46,840 nucleotides of DNA. It comes from DRWZ01 sp964601505. Its GTDB lineage: Bacteria > Calescibacteriota > Calescibacteriia > Calescibacteriales > Calescibacteriaceae. Positions 8,691 through 17,437 of this stretch are shown piece by piece. The notes under the pieces are model-generated. The model made no database searches. It was not told the DNA's origin and worked only from the letters and a program-made list of their open reading frames with translations. Where the stretch lies: assembly GCA_964601505.1 (NCBI GenBank), contig CAZRNR010000011.1, positions 1-46,840 on the forward strand, written 5' to 3'. The position numbers were made by a program, and so were the translations under genes. Position 1 is the stretch's first letter; every line of letters begins with the position of its first letter.

Positions 8691-10337
8691 ATGGTAGAAC
8701 TTAAAATAATCGACTGGATAATAGTTTTATTTTATTTCCTTTTTATCATCATTATAGGCTTTTATCTAAGAAAATGGAGTTATGGGAATGAGGATTTTTT
8801 TCTTGCTGGTAGGAGAAATTCAGCTTTGGTTTCGGCTTTTGCTTTCCTTTCCGCTAATTTAGGTTCGCTTGAAATATTAGGTTGGACGGGCGCTTCCTAC
8901 AAATATGGTATGCTTACCGCTCACTTCTACTGGATAGGTGCAGTTCCAGCGATGATCTTTTTAGGTATATTTATGATGAGGTTCTACTATAAGAAAAGAA
9001 TATTTTCTGTTCCGGGATATGTAGGTGAGAGGTTTGATCAAAAAACTCGTGTTTTAAGTGCTGTTTCATTTGCTGTAATGACACTACTTATGTCTGGAGT
9101 AAATATCTACCTTATGGCTCTGATATTCAAAATGGTTCTTGGATGGAACTGGCATATTAGTATTTGGGTTTCAGGACTTACTGTAAGTATTTATGTTGCC
9201 TTGGGAGGTCTTATGTCTGCTATATTTACAGAGGTTGTTCAGTTTTTTTTGATATGGCTTGGCCTCGTGCCTATAACATTCTTCGCTATAGCAGAGTTCG
9301 GAGGACTTTCATTCCTTCAGAAAATTCCTCCTGAGATGTCTTCTCTCTGGACGAATACTTTTGACCCTTCAAAAAATCCTATGGGCGTTGATTTTCTCGG
9401 TATTATACTTGGACTTGGTTTCGTTCTTTCTTTTGGATATTGGACTGCTGACTTTCTTGTGATACAGAGAGCTTTTGCCGCTGAAAATATCAGAGCTGCA
9501 AAATTAGCTCCCATCATCGCTTCTTTCTTTAAAATGTTTTTACCTTTCGTTGTAACTTTTGGGGGTATTATAACATTCATACTCGTCGGTGATGGTAAAT
9601 TATCTTTGCTTGTAGATGAGAATGGAAATACCATAACAGATTCTGCTTTACCAGCTTTGATAACAAGATACTTCCCTCCGGGTCTGGTTGGTTTAGGTGT
9701 AACTGCTTTGCTTGCTGGTTTTATGGCTGGACAGGCTGGGAACATAACCGCTTTTAATACAGCTTTTACTCAAGATATATACAAGCCCGTTTTCAGAAAG
9801 AACGCATCGGAAGGTGAGCTTGTTGTCGTTGGTAGAGTATCTACTATATTGGGTATGCTTGTATCTATTGGTGCTGCATACTGGGCTATGGAATTCCCAA
9901 CAATAATGGATTATATCCAGGCTATATTTTCGTGGGTTAATGCTCCTTTGTTTGCAGTTATACTACTTGGAATGTTTTCAAAAAGAATCACATCTCCGGG
10001 AGCTTTCTGGGGACTTCTTATAGGGATGATATTTTCCTTCTTTATATTTTTTGGTGTAAGGCATTCTTTTATACCACCAAAGTATATTGCTTTTTATGAT
10101 AATCCAAGTGAGATGGCCTTGAACCTTTGGAGAGCCTTCTGGAGCTTTCTGGTTTCATTTGCTATCACAATTTTAGTCTCTATTTTCACAAAACCAGAAA
10201 AAATAGAGAAAATAAAAGATCTTGTCAGAGGATCGGGAGAAATTGATTCAGAAAGCTCTAGATTCTACTCAAAACCGGAATTTTGGGCAATTGTTTCAAT
10301 CACTATACTTATAATCCTAAATGTAGTTTTCTTTTGA
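8691..10337 (+). CDS. Sodium:solute symporter (SSS/SLC5 family)
   Basis: Integral membrane carrier using the Na+ gradient to import a solute. At 548 residues it has many hydrophobic segments (the family has 13-14). Family features are DFFLAGRRNSALVSAFAFLSAN near residues 30-50, the GGLMSAIFTEVVQ segment, and FMAGQAGNITAFNTAFTQDIYKP matching the conserved SSS signature. Overall it is nearest the glucose/galactose (vSGLT) branch, so a sugar substrate is plausible but unproven. It has no partner gene. Upstream is TATTTT about 10 nt before the ATG and no SD. Confidence 0.92.
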   Translation: MVELKIIDWIIVLFYFLFIIIIGFYLRKWSYGNEDFFLAGRRNSALVSAFAFLSANLGSLEILGWTGASYKYGMLTAHFYWIGAVPAMIFLGIFMMRFYYKKRIFSVPGYVGERFDQKTRVLSAVSFAVMTLLMSGVNIYLMALIFKMVLGWNWHISIWVSGLTVSIYVALGGLMSAIFTEVVQFFLIWLGLVPITFFAIAEFGGLSFLQKIPPEMSSLWTNTFDPSKNPMGVDFLGIILGLGFVLSFGYWTADFLVIQRAFAAENIRAAKLAPIIASFFKMFLPFVVTFGGIITFILVGDGKLSLLVDENGNTITDSALPALITRYFPPGLVGLGVTALLAGFMAGQAGNITAFNTAFTQDIYKPVFRKNASEGELVVVGRVSTILGMLVSIGAAYWAMEFPTIMDYIQAIFSWVNAPLFAVILLGMFSKRITSPGAFWGLLIGMIFSFFIFFGVRHSFIPPKYIAFYDNPSEMALNLWRAFWSFLVSFAITILVSIFTKPEKIEKIKDLVRGSGEIDSESSRFYSKPEFWAIVSITILIILNVVFF

Positions 10338-10546
10338 TTTTGCTCGTAGGCAGTCTTCAACTCAATCTCAAAAACATTTCAACTTTGCAAAGAAATGAAT
10401 CTGTTTGAATTTTTGAAGAGTAAATGTTTATATAATGCCCAGTTGATCATAGGATATTTGGAGTTGAAAAAAAATGAATACAAGGATTGTATTTGTATAT
10501 GCAGGATTTATTAACTTCTGATCCTAATTAAGTAATAAAAATGATT

Positions 10547-10858
10547 TTATTGCTGTATAATAACATCATATAGATCTCTTTTGTTTTCTTCCTCTTTTAT
10601 GATTTTAATTACTTCTTCAAGTGTGCTGAGACGGATTTTTTCTTCTAGTTTTAATTCATTCATTGATGAAAGTCTGTCTATTTCATTTGAGATGCGAAGT
10701 TTAACTCGAGCAAGAATTGTTCTATCTACTTCGCTTATTCCTGATATCAAGGATTTGATGTATCTTTTTATTTTCTCCAGTATATTTATTCCAAAGGTTC
10801 CTGTGATTCCTTCTACAATCGAGAGCAATTTTTCAAGATCTTCCTTTGATAATCTCAT
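10547..10858 (-). CDS. Small helical hypothetical protein
   Basis: Not recognised. About 103 residues rich in Lys, Glu, Ile and Leu (LSKEDLEKLLSIVEG, LILAR-type heptads, LEEVIKIIKEEENK), predicted mostly alpha-helical, possibly coiled coil, with no Cys and no signal peptide. A TTG at 10864 also opens the frame, but ATG at 10858 is preferred. It is followed by no partner gene. The 210 nt between it and the symporter gene contain only a 15-codon open frame. Confidence 0.55.
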   Translation of the reverse strand: MRLSKEDLEKLLSIVEGITGTFGINILEKIKRYIKSLISGISEVDRTILARVKLRISNEIDRLSSMNELKLEEKIRLSTLEEVIKIIKEEENKRDLYDVIIQQ

Positions 10859-10864
10859 ATTCAA

Positions 10865-11478
10865 TAATTTTTTTTTACTAAAAAACTTTAAATTGGTATT
10901 TTCTGAATGGTCTTACTTGCAATATTTGTTTAAATTCATTTTTTGATTTTATTTTTATTGGTTACATCTCTTTATGCTATTTATATGCATTGTGAATGTG
11001 ATTTGAGAACATTCTCATTTGCAAACCGTGAAACTATATCAGAATCAAAGTATGATTTTCATGCTAAATTATTAAATATTCATTATTCATAATGGATTTA
11101 ATGGAGATTTACGATGCTTTTACACGGAGTCAAATTGGATTTTTCTGATATGAGATTTGGTGTATTTGGTTTCTTGCAATATGAGGAAGTTTATCAAAGG
11201 GAATGTTGGATAAATTTAAGCGAGATTTTTGTGAATAATAAAATGTCATCTAGGAGAAAAATGTTTTAGGATAAAAAAGATGAACATTGCATTATTGGTC
11301 TTAATGTTATTTGTCTTTTATTGAATTGTGGAATGTTAGCAACAATACTGCTATCTCCCTGAGGAATTGAGCTTGCTGAGCATAAAGATGAACAAAATTT
11401 TAGAGGGTTGCTAATTGTATTCTAAATAATTAGTTCTTTTAAATTTTCTAGTTTAATTGCATCGAAATCATAATTTTT
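10865..11478. other. Mostly non-coding start of the accessory island
   Basis: AT-rich sequence with no conserved gene. The only notable content is a 51-codon open frame at 11114-11269. It runs directly into the IS605-derived element at 11479. Confidence 0.5.
11114..11269 (+). CDS. Possible small protein (51 aa)
   Basis: Not recognised. ATG with GGAG 7 nt upstream, encoding MLLHGVKLDFSDMRFGVFG... and ending at TAG. Composition is unremarkable and there is no signal peptide or Cys pattern. It may be a relic, as other fragments in this stretch are broken. Confidence 0.25.
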   Translation: MLLHGVKLDFSDMRFGVFGFLQYEEVYQRECWINLSEIFVNNKMSSRRKMF

Positions 11479-11689
11479 AACCTGAATCTTACAAGAAGTC
11501 TCCATCTATAGGGTGGAGATGAATTGCAAATATTTGACAGGAACTCAGTTTCGGATTTAATTATAATATATAACCCTGATAACCAAAGGTTTGTCAAGGA
11601 TGGTAGGGCTGGGACGGCCCGAACTGTGGAGAGGCTTATAGCCTCGTTGAAGCAGGAAGCTCCATATTCTATAAGATGGAGTAGTTCAC
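11479..11689 (+). mobile_element. IS200/IS605-derived short element, copy 1
   Basis: A 211-nt unit. It begins AACCTGAA...CAAGAAG and a stem-loop TCTCCATC/GGTGGAGA, and ends with the IS1341/tnpB-type right end GAAGCTCCAT...ATGGAGTAGTTCAC. Its 3' 119 nt (11571-11689) are identical to 16951-17069. They fold as GGGC/GCCC (11606-11620), GAGGCT-TAT-AGCCTC (11631-11645) and CTCCAT/ATGGAG (11660-11681). One frame of this block reads like a TnpB C-terminus (RAGTARTVERLIASLKQEAP), another ends CGE...VEAGSS. No transposase or full tnpB is present, so it is non-autonomous. Similarity to copy 2 stops exactly after TTCAC, which defines the right end. Confidence 0.65.
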
Positions 11690-12046
11690 TACATCATCTA
11701 TCTCCGATTTTCTCTACTTGTAGCAAAAGAATCACCTAACTCTTGATTAATTTAAGTCTTAAACTCGGAATCCTTATCTATAGTCTGCTATCCTTTAGGA
11801 TTATCAGCATCTCCAGTATACATTCATGCTACCTTAAAGTATTCCTATCATACTTAGGGCCTTGTATATGATCGCATTGCTCATCCTTTAATGCCTTTTC
11901 TAAAGAAGACTTGCTTAATTCCATCATCGCTTATTTGCTAGAGAAGAAATTGATATTCATTCCATAAATCTGCTAAACTTAAACAATATATTTCTTTTTT
12001 GTTCTATTTAGATAATTTAGGTAAAATCAGGACACTACCTTCACCC
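11690..12046. other. No intact gene; decayed ORF fragments
   Basis: Right flank of the element. It holds the broken minus-strand frame at 11737-11927 and otherwise nothing recognisable. Confidence 0.45.
11737..11927 (-). pseudogene. Broken ORF, possibly a transposase relic
   Basis: From ATG 11927 the frame reads MMELSKSSLEKALKDEQC... then two TAG stops in frame, with the readable text resuming after each (HECILEMLIILKDSRL, IRIPSLRLKLIKS). Two clean stops in an otherwise continuous frame suggest an inactivated gene. The IRIPSLR-like stretch recalls IS256-type transposases, but only weakly. Confidence 0.35.
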
Positions 12047-12391
12047 TTAATTTTTCAAACTTGCACAGAACATTTTACTCCATATCTTTAGGTTCTCTTC
12101 TTTATTTCCGGAGAGATATGAAGATATTCCATCTATTGCGAATGTTTCAGCATAGACTTTGAGGAATTTTTTATCGTTGCATTTATGTATTATGGTTTTT
12201 CTTATTTCAGTTGTGATATTTTTAGATTTTTTTATTTCAAATTTTAGGGCTAAATTTTTTGCGAGTTCTAAGTTTTTTGTGATATTATTTAAATCTTCTT
12301 GTGCGTAGGAATTTTGGCTATGAAGGAAGGAAGATACCAAGTATTGTGGTGAGGATCAGAAGCATGTGATTATTTTTATCGTTTTTTGCAT
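12047..12391 (-). pseudogene. Frameshifted small secreted protein
   Basis: Reading from ATG 12391 gives MQKTIKIITCF then a TGA. A second frame continues a typical signal-peptide core (ILTTILGIFLPS), and a third continues HSQNSYAQEDLNN and stays open for about 85 residues to 12047. The three pieces fit one exported protein broken by two small indels in its signal peptide. The mature part (KCNDKKFLKVYAETFAIDG...) matches no family I know. If transcribed it would give a cytoplasmic or no product. Confidence 0.5.
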
Positions 12392-12503
12392 TTGAATTTG
12401 GGAATTACTGGATATTTAGGAGTTGTGAGTTCTGGGATTTGAGATGTTTCAGGATTTTATAAAAAGATATATTTATTAGGATATTAGGGAATGGTGTAAT
12501 GAG

Positions 12504-12584
12504 ATGATATACGGAGAGAGGATAAGAGCTGGGCTTGTGGGTATACCTTCAAGCGGTAAGACAACGATTTTCAATCTTCTCTAA
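12504..12584 (+). pseudogene. Truncated GTPase N-terminus (Obg/YchF-like P-loop)
   Basis: Twenty-six codons, MIYGERIRAGLVGIPSSGKT followed by TIFNLL and TAA. GLVGIPSSGKTT is a Walker A/G1 motif, and GLVGxPxxGKTTxFN is the usual start of Obg/YchF-type translational GTPases. The remaining G motifs are absent after the stop, so this is a gene fragment. It is the N-terminal end only, as expected from deletion or insertion just downstream. Confidence 0.55.
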
Positions 12585-12939
12585 ATTATTGATTATTAAA
12601 TCATTCCTTCATTTTTAGATATCTTTTCATCGGGCTTGCATCATTTTTGATTTCGGAGTACTAATATAGATTTCTTGAAATCCTTTGGAGTATAAAGATT
12701 TTTATTCATCTAAGTGGTATACTCTATTGATCATTAATTAGTTTAGTCATCATTTCTTTACGCTTATAAAGGTTTGTTATTCTTTCTTCAAAAATTGATT
12801 TAATTTAAATCAATGGAAGATGTATCTCTTCTTTTTAATTTTTCAATCAAAAAGGTACAAAACAAAATGTGCCCAATGCGCATTTGAATTATCTGGTAAG
12901 AACTTTTGTGATATGAATTGGTAGATTTTGGAGGAGAAG
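12585..12939. other. AT-rich non-coding stretch
   Basis: No open frame of note, no RNA gene and no repeat recognised. Probably the decayed remainder of the GTPase locus and spacer. Confidence 0.4.
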
Positions 12940-13184
12940 ATGATACATTTATTAGCTATGGCGGTTTTATTTTTCTAGATAAGCGGTGCGGGTCTGTGTC
13001 TGCTAAGTAAAACGCTATTTCCTTCTGCATATGAGCTTGGAGATCATTGAACGAGAAGGCAAAAATTCTTCCTGTTAAAACAGATTGTAAAGAGTGTGAA
13101 AATCTTACAGAATCTGGATGTAGTTTAATTGAATCTTTCCAGAGAATCTATAAGGGGGTTGCAGAATTTTTGAAAAAAAATTAG
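12940..13184 (+). pseudogene. Broken small gene with good SD
   Basis: A strong SD (TTGGAGGAGAAG) precedes ATG 12940. The frame gives a hydrophobic start, MIHLLAMAVLFF, then an in-frame TAG, continues ISGAGLCLLSKTLFPSAYE, then shifts frame into EKAKILPVKTDCKECENLTE and on to a TAG at 13182. The paired Cys (DCKEC...SGC) suggest a small metal- or redox-binding protein. One stop and one frameshift separate it from an intact gene. Family unknown. Confidence 0.45.
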
Positions 13185-13258
13185 GAGAATTTAAAATCTA
13201 AAAATTTTTGTTGGATAGTTTTATGGTTATTTATACATATTTAAAAGGGTGGTATATA

Positions 13259-14116
13259 ATGTATAAGAAGAGGTTAAGTTTGATCACTCTGATAGTTTGG
13301 GGATTTATGATGTTTGTAGGTTCGGTTTCAGCGGAAGAAAGTCTTCTGGTCTTTGCAGGTGCTGCGAGCAAACCGCCTACTGAGGAAGCGGCAAAGGCTT
13401 TTGAGAAGAAAACAGGTGTAAAGATAGACTTGGTTTTTGGTGGTTCCGGCTATGTTCTGTCTCAGATGATGCTTAGCAAAAAAGGTGATATTTATTTCCC
13501 TGGTTCATCAGATTATATGGAACTAGCAAAGAAAAAAGACGTCGTTTTCCCCGAAACAGAAAGATATGTGGTCTATCTTGTGCCTGCTATTAATGTTCAG
13601 AAGGGAAATCCAAAGAATATAAAATCGCTAAAAGATCTCACAAGACCTGGTTTGAAGGTTGCAATTGCAAATCCTGAAGGTGTATGTGTGGGAGTTTATG
13701 CTGTTGAGATAATAGAGAAGAATTTCAGCCCGGAAGAGAAAGCTCAATTTAAAAAGAATCTGATAAACTATACAGAAAGCTGTGAAAAGACTGCTACTGT
13801 AATATCTTTAAAGGCTGTTGATGCAGTGATAGGTTGGAGTGTGTTTCAACACTGGGATCCTGAGAGGATAGAGACTATTCCACTGAAGAAATCGGAAATT
13901 TTTCGTATCGGCTATATTCCTATTGCAATTTCTAAGTTCACTAAAAACAGGGAGCTTGCACAGAAGTTTATAGATTTTTTGATCTCTGAAGAAGGTAAAG
14001 CCATTTACAGAAAATACAATTACTTCATGACTCCAGATGAAGCGTTTGCATGGATAGGGGAGGAAAAGCCGATTGGTGGTGAGTATGTCGTGCCAGCAGA
14101 TTGGCTTAAAAAATAG
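13259..14116 (+). CDS. modA: Molybdate/tungstate-type ABC transporter, substrate-binding protein
   Basis: Periplasmic binding protein that delivers an oxyanion to the ModBC permease. The start at ATG 13259 is preferred over the upstream 13208 because it gives a normal signal peptide (MYKKRLSLITLIVWGFMMF, cleavage after SVSA near residue 25) and has an SD-like GGGTGG. The mature protein begins LLVFAGAASKPPTEEAAKAFE, and GGSGYVLSQMMLSKKGDIYFPGS is typical of the ModA/WtpA family. The permease and ATPase genes follow at once. Anion specificity (molybdate, tungstate or other) cannot be told from sequence. The gene is intact, although its surroundings are full of broken genes. Confidence 0.87.
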   Translation: MYKKRLSLITLIVWGFMMFVGSVSAEESLLVFAGAASKPPTEEAAKAFEKKTGVKIDLVFGGSGYVLSQMMLSKKGDIYFPGSSDYMELAKKKDVVFPETERYVVYLVPAINVQKGNPKNIKSLKDLTRPGLKVAIANPEGVCVGVYAVEIIEKNFSPEEKAQFKKNLINYTESCEKTATVISLKAVDAVIGWSVFQHWDPERIETIPLKKSEIFRIGYIPIAISKFTKNRELAQKFIDFLISEEGKAIYRKYNYFMTPDEAFAWIGEEKPIGGEYVVPADWLKK

Positions 14117-14152
14117 ACTATAATTTTTAATGCTGAAAAATAACGGGAAAAG

Positions 14153-14929
14153 ATGACATTTAAAAGACTGTCGATACTTTTTGCATTGTCAATCTTTTCC
14201 CTTTATGCGGGACTGGTTCTTTCTCTTTTTTATTTCTATAAGACATCTACCTTTGTGGAGATTATCATTTCAGAAAGGACTCTTTTTTCAATCAAGATAA
14301 GTCTTATTGCTGCCACGATTGCGACTTTGTTATCTCTCTTTTTAGCATTACCTTCTGCTTATGCACTTTCAAGATTTGATTTCAGAGGCAAGCATGTTAT
14401 TGACACTATCTTAGAACTTCCAATGATTGTCTCTCCGGCAGCTCTTGGAGCGATGCTTCTGATATTCTTCAATAACCCTCTTGGCGCGTGGATTCAAGAT
14501 AATTTCGTGCAATTCGTATTTACCGCATATGGCATAATACTTGCTCAATTCATATCTACTGCTGGTATAGCGGCAAGGCTCATTAAGGCAGCGATGGATG
14601 AAATTCCTGCTAGATATGAAGATGTGGCACGATCTCTTGGTGTGTCTCCATTCAAGGCATTCTTGACAATAACGCTTCCACTTTGTAAAAAGGGCATTAT
14701 AGCTGCATCTGTCCTTACATGGGCAAAGGCAATAGGAGAATTCGGGGCCACAATCACGGTATCAGGCTCTATGGCGATGAGAACAGAGACCCTGCCGATT
14801 GCTATATTCATGAGACTCTCTACTGCCGACATCGAAGGCACTGTTGCCCTTATCCTCATAATTGTTGCAATAGGTCTTACGACCCTTTACGGAGTAAGAC
14901 TTCTGACAAAAAAGGGAGTGATTTCGTGA
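14153..14929 (+). CDS. modB: ABC transporter permease, ModB/CysT type
   Basis: Inner-membrane permease of 258 residues with about six hydrophobic spans. The conserved cytoplasmic EAA loop is visible as ARYEDVARSLGVSPFKAFLTITLP (about 155-178), which contacts the ATPase. GEFGATITVSGSM near residue 195 is the usual ModB signature. It follows the binding-protein gene by 36 nt and overlaps the ATPase gene by 4 nt (GTGA), so it is one operon. Confidence 0.92.
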   Translation: MTFKRLSILFALSIFSLYAGLVLSLFYFYKTSTFVEIIISERTLFSIKISLIAATIATLLSLFLALPSAYALSRFDFRGKHVIDTILELPMIVSPAALGAMLLIFFNNPLGAWIQDNFVQFVFTAYGIILAQFISTAGIAARLIKAAMDEIPARYEDVARSLGVSPFKAFLTITLPLCKKGIIAASVLTWAKAIGEFGATITVSGSMAMRTETLPIAIFMRLSTADIEGTVALILIIVAIGLTTLYGVRLLTKKGVIS

Positions 14930-16023
14930 TAGAGTTAAAGGACCTTTCAGTTCAAACAAAAGGATTTGCCCTAAAGGATATATCACTCACTGTACAAACA
15001 GGCTCGTGCCATGTACTGATTGGTCCCACAGGTTCTGGTAAAACTACCCTTCTTGAGGCAATCCTTGGATTAAGAAAGATTCAAAAAGGAAAGATTTTGC
15101 TTGATGGGAAAGATATCACAGATATGCCTGTGCATGAAAGGGGATTTTCTTATGTGCCGCAGGACCTGGCTATATTCCCACATCTCAGTGTTGAGGAAAA
15201 CATTGTTTATGGAATAAGATACGGCACTGTTTCAAACAAAAAAGATAGATATGATGAAGCTATTAAGATGGCAAACTTGCTAGGGATTGCACATTTACTT
15301 AAAAGGAAGGCCGTTGATCTCAGTGGGGGTGAAAGACAGCGTGTTGCACTTGCTAGAGCGCTTGCTCCAGGGCACAGATACCTTCTTCTTGATGAACCAT
15401 TTTCCTCACTACATGAGGGAATGAAAAAGGGGTTGTGGTTTTTACTTAAAGAATTACAAAAAAAATATCGCTTAACTATACTTATGGTCAGCCACAACAT
15501 TCAGGAAGCTTTTTTCTTAGCAGATTTCGTGAGTGTTATGATAAATGGTGTAATACATCAGACCGATAAAAAGGATCTAGTTTATCTTTATCCTTTAAAC
15601 CTTGAGGTGGCAAAATTCTTTGGTATCAAAAATATCTTTAAAGCTGAGATAATTGGTAAGGAAAACAACTATTATAAAGCTTATTGTAGAGAACTTAATA
15701 CAGAGATCATGCTGCCCATTTATCTTTTCGCCAATTCCCCAGATCATCCTCTCATCGGTTCATCTATTACCTTTGGTATAAGGAGTGAGCATATTATTAT
15801 ATTGAGACCTGACCTTGTGATGAGAAGAGAGAATCTCCTCACTGGCATTATAAAGGAGATATATACTTCTGGCCCAGTTTCAACGATTATATTTGAACCT
15901 GATAACTCTAACGCATTGATTGAGATAGTCATGCCTGAATTTGCTCTTTCAAAATTATCTCCCAAACCACTAATGGCCGCGACTATATCATTAAGGCCTG
16001 AGAGGTTATTTGTTTTAAGATAG
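14926..16023 (+). CDS. modC: ABC transporter ATPase, ModC type
   Basis: Nucleotide-binding subunit that powers the permease. The true start is GTG 14926, overlapping the permease stop, with an AAGGGAG SD 8 nt upstream; a longer in-frame extension upstream is only a shadow of the permease gene. Walker A is GPTGSGKTT (33-41), the Q-loop YVPQDLAIFPHLSVEEN, the signature LSGGERQ at about 132, Walker B LLLDEPFSSL and the H-loop MVSHN. A C-terminal TOBE-like domain (about 240-365) is present, as in oxyanion importers. Total 365 residues, normal for ModC/WtpC. Confidence 0.92.
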   Translation: MIELKDLSVQTKGFALKDISLTVQTGSCHVLIGPTGSGKTTLLEAILGLRKIQKGKILLDGKDITDMPVHERGFSYVPQDLAIFPHLSVEENIVYGIRYGTVSNKKDRYDEAIKMANLLGIAHLLKRKAVDLSGGERQRVALARALAPGHRYLLLDEPFSSLHEGMKKGLWFLLKELQKKYRLTILMVSHNIQEAFFLADFVSVMINGVIHQTDKKDLVYLYPLNLEVAKFFGIKNIFKAEIIGKENNYYKAYCRELNTEIMLPIYLFANSPDHPLIGSSITFGIRSEHIIILRPDLVMRRENLLTGIIKEIYTSGPVSTIIFEPDNSNALIEIVMPEFALSKLSPKPLMAATISLRPERLFVLR

Positions 16024-16054
16024 CTATGAATAGCAAAAAATTTATATTCTCTCG

Positions 16055-16201
16055 TCATTCGTAATCTACTGCTTCTTCATCCTGAGCATTACTCTCCGCA
16101 TTTATCTTCGGATCATTATATTCTTTCAGAGGTTTGGACCATCGTTTGTAGGACATGTATGGTATGTGTGAGCAATATTCTGGTGATTCTAGGATTTCTG
16201 T
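16055..16201 (-). pseudogene. C-terminal fragment of an unknown protein
   Basis: Forty-eight codons open from a TGA at 16204 and ending at TGA 16055: TEILESPEYCSHIPYMSYKR...DEEAVDYE. It has no start codon near its head and looks like the tail of a longer lost gene. The acidic end is a plausible real C-terminus. It lies convergent with modC, 31 nt past its stop. Confidence 0.4.
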
Positions 16202-16204
16202 TCA

Positions 16205-16860
16205 AATAAAAGTTTTATCCTCTATTGATCATTTAGGTTAATCTTCATAGATTTCTATACACCCTCTATGTTTAAAAATATCTTGATAGTTTTTGTCCTT
16301 CTTCATTACTTAATAATCTTTATATTACGTTTCTTGATTCCTATCAAAGGTTTTAGCTTCACCCAAATTTCCTTATCCTTTCTGTGCAGTTCAATGTATT
16401 AGTATATAAATCACTCCATCTTGTTGCCAAGGCTTTTGCAATATCTTCTCTGCTCCTGATGGTACGATCTTTCTTCTTCCTTCAACTTACGATAAATTCC
16501 TCACCTATAAATTCATTGATGATCCTTCGGTAAATTTGTTCCATCAAAAAATCCACTGCATTCTCAAGTTCAATATCAACTAAGCTAATCATCTTAAGAC
16601 CGAGAAGGTCGTGTGAAAAGTCAATCAATTTGTTCTGAATTCGCTGATGGCTATAATCTTATTTTCTTTCTTCTAAGATCTAACTATGATACATACCTTT
16701 CCTTTTTCCGATATCTATGTTTTCTCTTTTCAATATCACCTCATCTGAAGATCAGATACTTTTTGTGAAATCTGATCAGATATTCACGTCAATAAACTTA
16801 CTAATAACAATTAGATTTGAGTTGTTAACCTCGTGTCAGCCTCATAGAGAAATTTTTTTT
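16205..16860. other. Decayed sequence downstream of modC
   Basis: No intact gene. The minus strand carries a 36-codon open frame (16482-16592) and neighbouring text in other frames. A short direct repeat, (CT)GATCAGATA, occurs near 16757 and 16782. Otherwise nothing is recognised. Confidence 0.45.
16482..16592 (-). pseudogene. Short broken ORF
   Basis: ATG 16592 opens MISLVDIELENAVDFLMEQI..., ending at TGA 16482, with readable protein-like text continuing in other frames downstream (RKKKDRTIRSREDIAKALA). Probably a frameshifted remnant. No family is assigned. Confidence 0.3.
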
Positions 16861-17069
16861 AACCTGAAACTTGCAAGAAGTCTCCATCCTCTACAGTGTG
16901 GAGATGAATTGCAAAGACTTGAGTCAATTTCTGATTATAATTGTAATGTATAACCCTGATAACCAAAGGTTTGTCAAGGATGGTAGGGCTGGGACGGCCC
17001 GAACTGTGGAGAGGCTTATAGCCTCGTTGAAGCAGGAAGCTCCATATTCTATAAGATGGAGTAGTTCAC
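16861..17069 (+). mobile_element. IS200/IS605-derived short element, copy 2
   Basis: A 209-nt unit laid out like copy 1 at 11479: AACCTGAA...CAAGAAG, a TCTCCA/TGGAGA stem-loop, GATGAATTGCAAA, then 119 nt identical to copy 1 (16951-17069), ending ATGGAGTAGTTCAC. Its 5' 90 nt differ from copy 1 at many positions and by small indels, while the 3' block does not differ at all. Both copies point the same way and bracket the transporter operon. The right flank abuts a minus-strand open frame that may have been interrupted. No transposase is present. Confidence 0.65.
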
Positions 17070-17234
17070 CATATATAAGATTCCTTTATGTGCTCCAGGA
17101 CCTTTATTTCGTATAGGATCAGCTACTCCAATAATACTCATCATTGGTAAATCCCTAAATTTTATCTTTTGCCTGAGTTTATACATTTCTATCTTATAAT
17201 AGCTTTTAAACTTATTTGCATGAACCAGACTCTC
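17070..17234 (-). pseudogene. ORF fragment ending at the element boundary
   Basis: Fifty-five open codons on the minus strand (ESLVHANKFKSYYKIEMYKL..., ...MMSIIGVADPIRNKGPGAHKG) run straight into the right end of copy 2 and stop 6 codons inside it. It begins after a TAA at 17237. This fits a gene disrupted by the element or by deletion at its edge. Family not recognised. The remaining 17235-17437 shows only the promoter of the next gene. Confidence 0.35.
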
Positions 17235-17424
17235 TTATAATGGAAAGGTTTTAAGGATTATTTTTCTCTTAGATAGATTTACTCTGCTATTTTGTAAAAT
17301 AAGGTGTTGGACTACTTATCTTTATCAAAACATGAATGTTTATATATCCCGTCAAATAAGTTCGTATAATTGTAATTTGATGAATTTTTATTATCAGTTA
17401 CAAGAATTTAGTTGGTTATTAAAT

Positions 17425-17437
17425 TATTTATTACCTG
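17425..17437 (+). promoter_or_regulatory. -10-like box before the REC-GGDEF gene
   Basis: TATTTA (17425-17430) is followed by TTACCTG and then ATG at 17438, a 7-nt spacing suited to a leaderless mRNA. No SD. Confidence 0.5.

Noticed and set aside
11571..11689. Riboswitch or tRNA-like RNA instead of a mobile element
   Set aside because: The TAGTTCAC-type right end, the terminal stem and the TnpB-like C-terminal reading favour an IS605 origin; a host RNA is not excluded.
14719..14925. N-terminal extension of the ABC ATPase
   Set aside because: It overlaps the permease in another frame; GTG 14926 has an SD and gives the standard ModC N-terminus.
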